DNA of 17,221 bases, taken from positions 1 to 17,221 of the forward strand of contig CAZNLR010000065.1 in assembly GCA_964574215.1 (NCBI GenBank), given 5' to 3'. Positions 6,650-13,562 of the stretch are shown here, piece by piece. The DNA is from GCA-2725625 sp964574215 (GTDB lineage: Bacteria; Pseudomonadota; Alphaproteobacteria; Rhodospirillales; UBA2165). Position numbers and translations under genes: made by a program. Under the pieces are notes generated by a model. The model was not told the origin of the DNA. It saw only the letters and a list, made by a program, of their open reading frames with translations, and did not search any database. The number at the start of each line of letters is the position of its first letter. Positions within the stretch are counted from its first letter, which is position 1.

Positions 6650-8614
6650 CTAATCATCTGGATGAAACCACTCATAAATTTTCAGCGCCAGACCTTTGCT
6701 GATACCGTCCACCGATTCGAGGTCGTTGAGACCGGCCTGGGAGACGGCGCGGGCCGAACCGAAATGGTGCAGCAGCGCCTTTTTCCGGACACCGCCGACG
6801 CCCTGGATTTCGTCCAGCGGCGAACGTTCGATATTCTTAGACCGCCGCGCCCGATGGGTGCCGATAGCGAAACGGTGGGCTTCGTCCCGCAGTCTCTGAA
6901 GAAAATACAAGACCGGGTCGCGGCTGTCCAAACGAAACGGCTCTTTTCCCGGCAGAAACATGCGCTCGCGACCGGCATTGCGGTCTGGCCCCTTGGCGAT
7001 GGCGGCAACAGCCACATCACTGACGCCGAGTTCCTCAAAGACTTCCAAGGTAACGCCCAGATGACCGGCGCCGCCGTCGATCAGGATCAAATCAGGCCAT
7101 TGGCCGGAATTCCTGTCCGGATCTTCTTTGAGCGCCCGGGAAAACCGCCGGGACAGCATTTCCCGCATCATGGCGTAATCGTCGCCGGGTTGGGGCTCTC
7201 CCGTCGCATGTACCGGCTCAGGAGAAACCGTGCGGATATTGAATTTCCGATAGGCGTTTTTAACGAAACCTTCGGGTCCGGCGACAATCATGGCGCCGAC
7301 GGCGTTGGTCCCGGAAATATGGCTGTTGTCGTAGACCTCGATCCTCTCCGGCGGCGTATCCATTGCCATGATTTCGGCCAGATCCTCCAGCAATTTCCTT
7401 TGGGAGGCGCTTTCCGCCATACGTCTGGTGAGGGCGCGTTGAGCGTTATCCTGGGCCAACTGGATCAAATTCCGCTTGTCTCCCCGCCGGGGCGCCTCGA
7501 TCCGCACCTTGCGTCCGGCCCGTTCGCTCAAAGCCTCGGCCAGCAAGGCCTTTTCCGGGACTTCTTCGCTTAGCAAAATCAACTTGGGCGGCGTTTTGTT
7601 GGCGTAGAACTGACCCAGGAAAGCCTCCAATATCTCGCCCGTTTCGGCGTCGGCGGTGTGGGCGGGATAGTGGGCGCGGTTACCGTAATTGCAGCCGGCC
7701 CTGAGAAAGAACACCTGGACGCAGGTTTGCCCGCCCGCCTGGTGCAAGGCCACGATATCGGCCTCGTTGACACCCGATGCATGAATATCCTGGTGAGCCT
7801 GAATGCTGGTCATGGCCTTGATCCGGTCGCGCAATAGGGCCGCTTCCTCAAAATTCAGACCGTCGCTCGCCGTCTGCATTTCGCCGGCCAGCTGTTTCTG
7901 AATTTCCTGGGATTTGCCGGTCAGGAAAGCCCGCGCCTGATCGACCAGCCGCAAATAGCCGTCCCGGTCCAGGATATCCACACACGGCGCGGCGCAGCGC
8001 TTGATTTGATAAAGGAGACAGGGTCGGGTCCGGGCGGCAAAAACGGAATCCGTGCAGGACCGCAGTAAAAATGCGCGCTGCAATACAGCCAGCGACTGAT
8101 TGACCGCGCCGGCCGACGCAAAGGGGCCGAAATACTCTCCCTTTCGGCTTCGCGCACCCCGGTGTTTCAACACCTGCGGATAGTCGTGATCACCCGTAAT
8201 CAATATGGACGGATAGGACTTGTCGTCCCGCAGCAGGATATTGTACCGCGGGCTCAACTTTTTAATGAGATTGGCTTCCAGCAGCAGAGCTTCGGCTTCC
8301 GTATGGGTCGACACAAACTCCATGGACCGGGTCAGGTTGATCATCCGTTTGATGCGGATGGATTGACGGTTAAGGTTGGTATAGCTGGCCACCCTTTTTT
8401 TTATATTTTTGGCCTTGCCGACGTAGAGCACATCGCCGTCGCCTTTGACCATCCGGTACACACCGGGACCGGTCGGTAAGGAATTCAAGTAGCTTCGTAT
8501 GATTTCGACACCGGTAATATCGGAACCTACGCGCTGCTGGTCATCCCTATCCGACTGAATTGATGGGCTTATTTTTCGATCATCGGTCATTTTCTTGGGG
8601 GAATTGTCTTCCAT
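6650..8614 (-). CDS. uvrC: Excinuclease ABC subunit C
   Basis: Dual-incision nuclease of the UvrABC nucleotide excision repair system. Domain order: GIY-YIG nuclease (about 48-125, with GVYRM and VLYVGKAKNIKKRV), a cysteine quartet C188, C199, C207, C211 that matches the Fe-S ligand positions reported for UvrC, a UVR motif (about 253-275) for UvrB contact, and an RNase H-like endonuclease domain with D429 (YDNSHISG), D513 (LIDGG) and H580 (DEAHRFA). Tandem helix-hairpin-helix motifs (602-650) close the protein. At 654 residues it carries about 35 polar residues before the family core; an ATG at codon 9 is an alternative start, and neither has a strong ribosome binding site. The T8 run at 8395-8402 is an A8 tract in the coding strand. 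It is first in the leftward unit with pgsA and the Moco genes. Confidence 0.97.
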   Translation of the reverse strand: MEDNSPKKMTDDRKISPSIQSDRDDQQRVGSDITGVEIIRSYLNSLPTGPGVYRMVKGDGDVLYVGKAKNIKKRVASYTNLNRQSIRIKRMINLTRSMEFVSTHTEAEALLLEANLIKKLSPRYNILLRDDKSYPSILITGDHDYPQVLKHRGARSRKGEYFGPFASAGAVNQSLAVLQRAFLLRSCTDSVFAARTRPCLLYQIKRCAAPCVDILDRDGYLRLVDQARAFLTGKSQEIQKQLAGEMQTASDGLNFEEAALLRDRIKAMTSIQAHQDIHASGVNEADIVALHQAGGQTCVQVFFLRAGCNYGNRAHYPAHTADAETGEILEAFLGQFYANKTPPKLILLSEEVPEKALLAEALSERAGRKVRIEAPRRGDKRNLIQLAQDNAQRALTRRMAESASQRKLLEDLAEIMAMDTPPERIEVYDNSHISGTNAVGAMIVAGPEGFVKNAYRKFNIRTVSPEPVHATGEPQPGDDYAMMREMLSRRFSRALKEDPDRNSGQWPDLILIDGGAGHLGVTLEVFEELGVSDVAVAAIAKGPDRNAGRERMFLPGKEPFRLDSRDPVLYFLQRLRDEAHRFAIGTHRARRSKNIERSPLDEIQGVGGVRKKALLHHFGSARAVSQAGLNDLESVDGISKGLALKIYEWFHPDD

Positions 8615-8959
8615 TTCACACGATAGTCAAATGTTCAAATTTTCTATCCACCAAACCTGTGGATAAGTCTGTTGACCAATCAGGACATATAGGGAATTCC
8701 TCAATTTTCCTATCGGACTAGAAAATGTGCAAAAAATATGGGCAATTTTACTAAGTATTTGATAATTAACGGAAAAATGGCCCTGTTATGTTTCACCAAT
8801 ATTACAATCTGTAACAATCGAGTGAGCGCACATTTTTCGGGCCAATTTGGGTCCCTGTGTAAAACATTACCCGCATGGCTTCAAAAAACTCTAATCGTTT
8901 GAAGGACTTGCGTATTTTTTCTAATTCACCAGAGAAGAAATCCGGTGTTTAAAACCGAT
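8615..8959. other. 345-bp AT-rich gap upstream of uvrC
   Basis: No convincing gene lies here. The left end should hold the uvrC promoter. The perfect DnaA-box sequence at 8658-8666 is described separately, and a weaker DnaA-like CTATCCACC lies on the opposite strand at 8644-8652. The interval 8680-8780 is strongly AT-rich. I found no alphaproteobacterial SOS (LexA) box of the GTTC-N7-GTTC type near uvrC. A 25-codon ORF (8875-8952) lacks a ribosome binding site and is not called. No T-run-bearing hairpin was found downstream of folB. Confidence 0.5.
8658..8666 (-). promoter_or_regulatory. Perfect DnaA-box sequence upstream of uvrC
   Basis: The minus strand reads TTATCCACA, the Escherichia coli consensus DnaA box, 44-52 bases upstream of the uvrC start. 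A second near-match (CTATCCACC, two mismatches) lies just beside it on the other strand at 8644-8652. One or two boxes do not make an origin. They could let DnaA influence uvrC transcription, or be chance in AT-rich DNA. Confidence 0.4.
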
Positions 8960-9376
8960 CTATCCGACCCTGGATCGTTCGATTTCCACACCCGCGCTGG
9001 AGGCGTCTTCGAAGACGTCGAGTTTCTCGATGCGGACCCGGGCGGTCCTCACCCGTTCATCACCCAGACACAGATCGGCAATTTGCTCCGCCAGCGTTTC
9101 CACCAAGTTCACATGGCCACTGTCGACCAAATTACGAATCCGGTCGGCCACGTCTTCATAGCAAACCACATCCGCCAGATTGTCGGAGTGAACCTCCGCG
9201 TCTTCACGCACGGCGAGATCAAGATTGATACGGACCCGCTGGGGTTTCTTGCGTTCGTGCTTATGCACGCCGATCAAGCAGGTCAGCACGAGGTCGCGGA
9301 TGAACATATGACGCACGGATGTCTGGGCATCGGCGATACGAAAGGCGTGAACGACATTGGAATTCGACGCGGTCAT
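8960..9376 (-). CDS. folB: Dihydroneopterin aldolase
   Basis: Converts 7,8-dihydroneopterin to 6-hydroxymethyl-dihydropterin and glycolaldehyde in folate synthesis; the family also epimerises dihydroneopterin. At 138 residues it is slightly longer than the usual 115-125, because of about 20 extra N-terminal residues. The catalytic glutamate is E41 in GVHKHERKKPQ (36-46), the conserved tyrosine is Y73 in VCYEDV, and the catalytic lysine is K118 in RIEKLDV. VNLVETLAEQIA (89-100) is the substrate-binding segment. It lies 43 bp downstream of a pteridine-reductase-like SDR gene on the same strand, with a GGGAG about 12 bases before the ATG. The two probably form a small folate/pterin operon. Confidence 0.92.
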   Translation of the reverse strand: MTASNSNVVHAFRIADAQTSVRHMFIRDLVLTCLIGVHKHERKKPQRVRINLDLAVREDAEVHSDNLADVVCYEDVADRIRNLVDSGHVNLVETLAEQIADLCLGDERVRTARVRIEKLDVFEDASSAGVEIERSRVG

Positions 9377-9419
9377 TGCAGCTAACTACTCCCTAAAAAC
9401 ATTTTTCGGGGGGGCAAAA

Positions 9420-10190
9420 CTATTCGCTGGACGGAATGCCCTGGCCAGGCTGTGACCAGCCCAAATGCTGCCCGGCATCCAAGGTCAACATTTGCCCTGT
9501 CATGGAGGGCGTGGCAAGGATAAACCGCACCGCATTGGAAATTTCTTTTGGATCCACGGATACTTTCAGAGGTGTCGCCCGCCATTGCCGGTCGAACTGT
9601 TCCTCGCTTTGGCGGGCCGACGGTAAGGTGGGGCCGGGTCCGATGGCGTTTACACGGATGTTGGGCGCCAGCGATTGGGCGCTGATTTGGGTCAATGTCC
9701 ACAGCCCCGCCTTGCTGAGGGTATAGGAAGTGAAATAAGGGGTCAGATTATGGACCCGCTGATCGATCAAGTTGATAACATTACCTTTTTGGTCGCCGCC
9801 AATATGTGACGCCATGGCCTGCATGAGGAAAAAAGGCGCCCTCAAATTGACTTCCATATGAGCGTCCCAACTATCCCGCGTCACGCTGGCGACAGTGTCT
9901 TCCTCGAATATGGACGCGTTGTTGATCAGGCAGGTGACGGTTCCCAATTGCTCCGCCACAGCGGGCATCAATCCGGTTACCTGGCCTTCGTCCGCCAGAT
10001 CGGCCTGAAAAGCGGCGGCCCTACCGCCCTTCTTGATGATATTTTCGGCGACCTCTGACGCCTGGTCCGCGGAATTATTATAGTGGACAGCGACGGCCCA
10101 GCCGTCAGCAGCCAAATCTTCGGCGATCACCCGGCCGATGCGGCGGGCGCCGCCGGTCACCAGGGCGACAGTGTCGATTGCATCACTCAT
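9420..10190 (-). CDS. SDR oxidoreductase, FolM/pteridine-reductase-like
   Basis: A 256-residue short-chain dehydrogenase/reductase. The cofactor motif is TGGARRIG (12-19), with arginine where classical SDRs have glycine, as in PTR1 and FolM, a feature tied to NADPH use. NNAS is at 90-93. The catalytic serine is replaced by aspartate (D143 in NLIDQR), followed by Y156 and K160 in YTLSK; the Asp-Tyr-Lys triad is typical of pteridine reductases. The C-terminal RATPLK and LTLDAGQHLGW segments also fit. The likely reaction is reduction of dihydropterins or dihydrofolate with NADPH. Adjacency to folB (43 bp) supports a role in pterin/folate metabolism, possibly replacing or supplementing FolA. The exact substrate is inference. 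The Na+/Ca2+ exchanger gene ends 51 bp upstream. Confidence 0.85.
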   Translation of the reverse strand: MSDAIDTVALVTGGARRIGRVIAEDLAADGWAVAVHYNNSADQASEVAENIIKKGGRAAAFQADLADEGQVTGLMPAVAEQLGTVTCLINNASIFEEDTVASVTRDSWDAHMEVNLRAPFFLMQAMASHIGGDQKGNVINLIDQRVHNLTPYFTSYTLSKAGLWTLTQISAQSLAPNIRVNAIGPGPTLPSARQSEEQFDRQWRATPLKVSVDPKEISNAVRFILATPSMTGQMLTLDAGQHLGWSQPGQGIPSSE

Positions 10191-10241
10191 GACCCCAGAA
10201 TGGGAAATTGTAGAGAGAGTTTCAAGTGCCCCTGAAACTAA

Positions 10242-11228
10242 TTAGGCGGGAATAAGCCGGTCGACGCCATACCCGATAGCCGCGATATAGACGAGATAGG
10301 CGATCAGAAAGACAGCCGCAACCGGCCTTCCCAGCACTTCCTGGCGGCCGATCATAAAGGGCATTAAGGCCAATGTGGCCGCCGCCATAATCCAGATATC
10401 AAGATTGATCACCCGCGACGGCACTTCCATGGGCGTTATTACGGCAACGATACCGACGATCCCCACCACGTTGAAGATGTTGCTGCCCACCACGTTGCCC
10501 ACGGCCACGTCGGCATGCTTGCGGAAAGCGGCAACGACCGAGGCCGCCAGTTCCGGCAAAGAGGTGCCGAAAGCGATGACCGTCAATCCGATGACCGCTT
10601 CGCTGACGCCGAAGGTCCGGGCGATGGCGACACCGCCGTCCACCAGGAGCTCCGCCCCGTATATCAGCCCGGCAAAGCCGCCGATCAGATAGATCCAGGT
10701 CATCGGCATGGTATGGGGAATGTCCGGCGGTATATCGGCTAAATCCTCGGCCTCACGGATATGCATATCGGCGGCGCCGTTGCCGCCCCGTTTTTCCCGC
10801 ATATAGGAATAAATCATAAAACCGGCGAAATAGACGATCAGGGCACAGCCCGCCCAGAGATCAATTTCACCCCTCAGGCTGAGCACCATGAACAACGCCG
10901 TACCGGCCATCAGCATCCAGCCGTCCCGTACCAAGGCGCCGGGCACACAGGCAATGGGCATCAGCAATCCGGCAACACCTAAAATTAATAAAACATTGGC
11001 GACGTTACTGCCCACCACATTGCCGATGGCCAGAGCGGACGAGCCCGACAAGGCAGCGTTGAGCGAGACCAATAGCTCGGGAGCGGACGTGCCAAAAGCG
11101 ACCACCGTCATGCCGATCACCAGCTTGGAAACCCCCAACCGGTCGGCCAGGGATACGGCGCCCCGCACCATAAATTCGGCACCGCCCAAAAGCAGGACGA
11201 ACCCGCCGATTACATACAAATACATCAT
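10242..11228 (-). CDS. Calcium/sodium antiporter (CaCA family, YrbG-like)
   Basis: An inner-membrane cation exchanger of about 328 residues built from two homologous inverted halves. The alpha-1 repeat GMTVVAFGTSAPELLVS (39-55) and alpha-2 repeat GLTVIAFGTSLPELAAS (214-230) hold the ion-coordinating glutamates and asparagines. Each is followed by a GNVVGSN segment (69-75 and 244-250), diagnostic of the K+-dependent Na+/Ca2+ exchanger-like prokaryotic branch. A charged loop (143-175) separates the halves. I chose the ATG at 11228, which starts directly with the first membrane helix; an upstream GTG at 11270 would add 14 residues. The role is probably Ca2+ extrusion. It diverges from the VUT-type gene across 195 bp. 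Confidence 0.92.
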   Translation of the reverse strand: MMYLYVIGGFVLLLGGAEFMVRGAVSLADRLGVSKLVIGMTVVAFGTSAPELLVSLNAALSGSSALAIGNVVGSNVANVLLILGVAGLLMPIACVPGALVRDGWMLMAGTALFMVLSLRGEIDLWAGCALIVYFAGFMIYSYMREKRGGNGAADMHIREAEDLADIPPDIPHTMPMTWIYLIGGFAGLIYGAELLVDGGVAIARTFGVSEAVIGLTVIAFGTSLPELAASVVAAFRKHADVAVGNVVGSNIFNVVGIVGIVAVITPMEVPSRVINLDIWIMAAATLALMPFMIGRQEVLGRPVAAVFLIAYLVYIAAIGYGVDRLIPA

Positions 11229-11423
11229 GTCCACTAAACCATTCAGCAGATAACCGGAGCGCCCGATCACACCTTATCAGTGCCCGTTAATGGTTAAACA
11301 TTCAATAAGAGATTGGAAAGGAGGAATCCCGAATAGCTAAAGGGGCCATTGTTTCTTCATTGTCTCCGGGACCGGCCCATGATAAGAAGCGCCCGATTGA
11401 CAACAAACAGCCGACATTTGATT
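11229..11423. promoter_or_regulatory. Divergent spacer between antiporter and VUT transporter genes
   Basis: This 195-bp spacer should carry promoters for both genes. It contains AAAGGAGGAA (11317-11326), a full Shine-Dalgarno match, but no start codon follows within a usable distance; the chosen ATG of the transporter is about 100 bases further on. I looked for the A-rich tail and stem features of preQ1 riboswitches because of the queuosine context and did not recognise one. No clear sigma-70 promoter could be assigned. Confidence 0.3.
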
Positions 11424-11924
11424 ATGAAATATATCAGCACTGCTCTCTATATCGCCTTGATTTACTTGGTTAATTACGCCTTTTCCGTGGTGCCGCCGGT
11501 GGAACTGCCGGGGGGGACCATGTGGCCGCCGGTGGCGTTGCTGGTCGGCTTCGTTTTCGTCGTCCGTGACTTCGCCCAGCGGGAAATCGGTCACTATGTG
11601 CTATTGGCCATGGGTGTCGGCGTCGGCCTCAGCTATTTCATGGCCGATCCCCATGTCGCCATCGCCAGCGCCGTGGCCTTTTCGATTTCCGAGTTGGTGG
11701 ACTGGGCCGTCTATTCCTTCACCAAACGTAAGCTGTCGGACCGCATTTTGGCGTCCAGCCTTCTGGGAACACCGGTGGACAGCGTCGTCTTTCTCACCAT
11801 GATCGGCTTTTTCTCGGTCGCCGGCGCCATCGCCATGACCGTCAGCAAACTCATCGGCGCTTTCATCGTCTGGTGGCTGATCAGGCGACGGGAAGATACG
11901 GTGGAATTGGAAGCGAAGGCTTAG
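11424..11924 (+). CDS. VUT family membrane protein, likely queuosine precursor transporter
   Basis: A 166-residue membrane protein of the VUT/YhhQ (DUF165) type. Visible family features are a conserved charged motif RDFAQREIG (48-56), then ASAVAFSISELVDWAVY (81-97) and SSLLGTPVDSVVF (111-123), with about five hydrophobic segments. The Escherichia coli member YhhQ imports preQ0/preQ1, but it is about 220 residues long, so this is a short form missing an N-terminal portion. The ATG at 11424 starts at the first membrane helix; an upstream TTG at 11349 is open but would add a non-hydrophobic stretch. Its neighbours strengthen the call: it faces tgt and queA across one small gene and ends 13 bp from it, tail to tail. 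Precursor specificity is inference. Confidence 0.78.
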   Translation: MKYISTALYIALIYLVNYAFSVVPPVELPGGTMWPPVALLVGFVFVVRDFAQREIGHYVLLAMGVGVGLSYFMADPHVAIASAVAFSISELVDWAVYSFTKRKLSDRILASSLLGTPVDSVVFLTMIGFFSVAGAIAMTVSKLIGAFIVWWLIRRREDTVELEAKA

Positions 11925-11937
11925 GGCGGACTCTCTG

Positions 11938-12435
11938 TCAGACTTCACCTAAATTTTTCTTTATCTCATCGACGTCATAAGTCAGTTCTGCCAAGGCAGC
12001 TTCGATGAAGTTTTCCAGCAAGTCGAATTTACTTTGCTCGAAATTGACGCCGGGGTGACCGTCCGGGTCTTTGTACCAGCAGAGAAAGCCGAAGACGAAG
12101 GTGAAGACATCCAATTCGGCCTTACCGGCGGTCTCATCAGTCGTCCAGGTCCTTTCCAGGGACCTGAACACATTCGAGACGGCGACACCGGCGCCCAGAC
12201 AGTCGAATTCCCGGCAAAAGCCGAACCCGTCATCCTCCAGATGATCGAAAATATGGCACCGGTGGGCGTCGACGTTTAAATTCCGGCAGACCTGGCCCGC
12301 CGGTTTTTCGTAGCCGGGCACACCGAATTTGGGTGCGACGCAACAAAGGGAATCGCACACTTCGCAATCGGGCTTGAGTTTGGACTCGTCGAAATTCCAC
12401 TTCCTGGAAAAAATTTTAGTATCCGAGATATCCAT
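11938..12435 (-). CDS. Cysteine-cluster protein of unknown function, coupled to tgt
   Basis: A 165-residue soluble protein with nine cysteines, eight of them in the first half: C24, C27, C31, C32, C50, C60, C74 and C79, plus C119. The pattern C-x2-C-x3-CC, then PAGQVCRNL, RCHIFDHLEDDGF and FDCLGAG, looks like a metal or Fe-S binding cluster. From memory it resembles the N-terminal cysteine region found before pentapeptide repeats in some actinobacterial proteins, but no pentapeptide repeats follow here. The C-terminal half is helical and acidic. The ATG at 12435 overlaps the tgt TGA by one base (TGATG), so it is probably translated from the queA-tgt message. A role in tRNA queuosine modification is a guess from position only. 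Confidence 0.8.
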   Translation of the reverse strand: MDISDTKIFSRKWNFDESKLKPDCEVCDSLCCVAPKFGVPGYEKPAGQVCRNLNVDAHRCHIFDHLEDDGFGFCREFDCLGAGVAVSNVFRSLERTWTTDETAGKAELDVFTFVFGFLCWYKDPDGHPGVNFEQSKFDLLENFIEAALAELTYDVDEIKKNLGEV

Positions 12436-13562
12436 CAAACGGCCTCGATATCACCCCTGGCCATTTCGGCCGCGAAACTTTCGGCGTATCCCGCCATTCC
12501 CCCAGCCACGATCGCTTCTCTGATATCTCTCATCAGGTCCTGGTAATATTGCAGATTGTGCCAAGTGAGCAGCATGGGACCCAAAATCTCGTTGGCTTTG
12601 ATCAAATGATGCATGTAGGCGCGGCTGTAACCGGTACAGGCGGGACAGACGCAGGCATCGTCGATGGGCCTGGGGTCGTCGGTATGGCGGGCGTTGCGGA
12701 TGTTGATTTCCCCCCGCCGGGTAAAGGCCTTACCGGTGCGGCCCGAGCGGGTGGGCATGACGCAATCGAACATATCGACGCCCCGCATCACCGCGCCGAC
12801 GATATCGGCAGGCGTTCCCACCCCCATGAGATAGCGGGGATAATCGGTGGGTAGATGGGGCGTGGTAAAGTCCAGCGCCTGGAACATAACCTCCTGACCT
12901 TCTCCGACGGCGAGCCCGCCGATGGCGTAACCGTCGAAACCGATTTCCATTAGCCCTTTGGCCGACTGTTCCCGCAAATCGTCGAACACGCCCCCTTGAA
13001 CGATACCGAACAGACCGTAACCGGGACGTTCCGTGAAAGCCGCCTTGGATCGGACCGCCCAGCGGAGGGACAACTGCATGGAAGTGTCGATCAGCGCCTT
13101 GTCATCGGTGTGAGCCGGGCATTCGTCCAGCACCATCGTAATATTGGCATCCAATTGCCGCTGGATTTCAATAGAGCGCTCCGGAGTCAGCTCGTATTTC
13201 TGGCCGTCGATATGGGATTGGAAAGTGACACCGCTCTCCTCCATTTTCCTCAATTTGGCCAGCGACATGACCTGAAACCCGCCCGAATCGGTCAAAATGG
13301 GCATTGGCCAATTCATAAAATCATGGAGCCCGCCCAGCTTTTCGATCCGGTCCGCCCCCGGGCGCAGCATCAGATGATAGGTGTTGCCCAGAAGGATTTG
13401 CGCCCCCGTCGCCGCCACCGAATCCGACAGCATGGCCTTGACCGTACCCGCCGTACCCACGGGCATAAAGGCGGGCGTATCGATCCCCCCATGGGCCGTT
13501 TCGATGCGCCCCAGTCTGGCTTGGCCATCCGTCGCCAGCAGATTGAAGGAAAATTTGGTCAT
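12435..13562 (-). CDS. tgt: tRNA-guanine transglycosylase
   Basis: Exchanges guanine-34 of tRNAs with GUN anticodons for preQ1, the first tRNA-level step of queuosine synthesis. At 375 residues it is a standard bacterial TGT. The general acid/base aspartate is D92 in LTDSGGFQVM, and the nucleophile is D266 in FDCVMPTRSGRTG. GIVQGG (186-191) and GGLAVGE (215-221) shape the base pocket. The zinc site is complete: C304, C306, C309 and H335. The ATG overlaps the queA stop by four bases (ATGA), and the stop is shared with the start of the cysteine-cluster gene. Confidence 0.97.
   Translation of the reverse strand: MTKFSFNLLATDGQARLGRIETAHGGIDTPAFMPVGTAGTVKAMLSDSVAATGAQILLGNTYHLMLRPGADRIEKLGGLHDFMNWPMPILTDSGGFQVMSLAKLRKMEESGVTFQSHIDGQKYELTPERSIEIQRQLDANITMVLDECPAHTDDKALIDTSMQLSLRWAVRSKAAFTERPGYGLFGIVQGGVFDDLREQSAKGLMEIGFDGYAIGGLAVGEGQEVMFQALDFTTPHLPTDYPRYLMGVGTPADIVGAVMRGVDMFDCVMPTRSGRTGKAFTRRGEINIRNARHTDDPRPIDDACVCPACTGYSRAYMHHLIKANEILGPMLLTWHNLQYYQDLMRDIREAIVAGGMAGYAESFAAEMARGDIEAV

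Noticed and set aside
6662..7573. 303-codon plus-strand open frame opposite uvrC
   Set aside because: It is an antisense shadow of a conserved, motif-complete uvrC in GC-rich DNA, and the translated product resembles no known domain.
8615..8700. SOS box ahead of uvrC
   Set aside because: A single GTTC is present near 8633, but no second GTTC lies at the seven-base spacing of the alphaproteobacterial LexA site.
8875..8952. 25-codon plus-strand ORF in the uvrC-folB gap
   Set aside because: No Shine-Dalgarno sequence, no recognisable motif and no regulatory context for a leader peptide; chance ORFs of this length are common.
8615..8959. Chromosomal replication origin
   Set aside because: Only one perfect and one weak DnaA box, and none of the genes commonly found beside alphaproteobacterial origins (such as hemE, parA/parB or dnaA).
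11271..11423. Possible preQ1 riboswitch ahead of the VUT-type transporter
   Set aside because: Looked for because of the queuosine context, but the A-rich tail and pseudoknot stems of known preQ1 classes are not recognisable.
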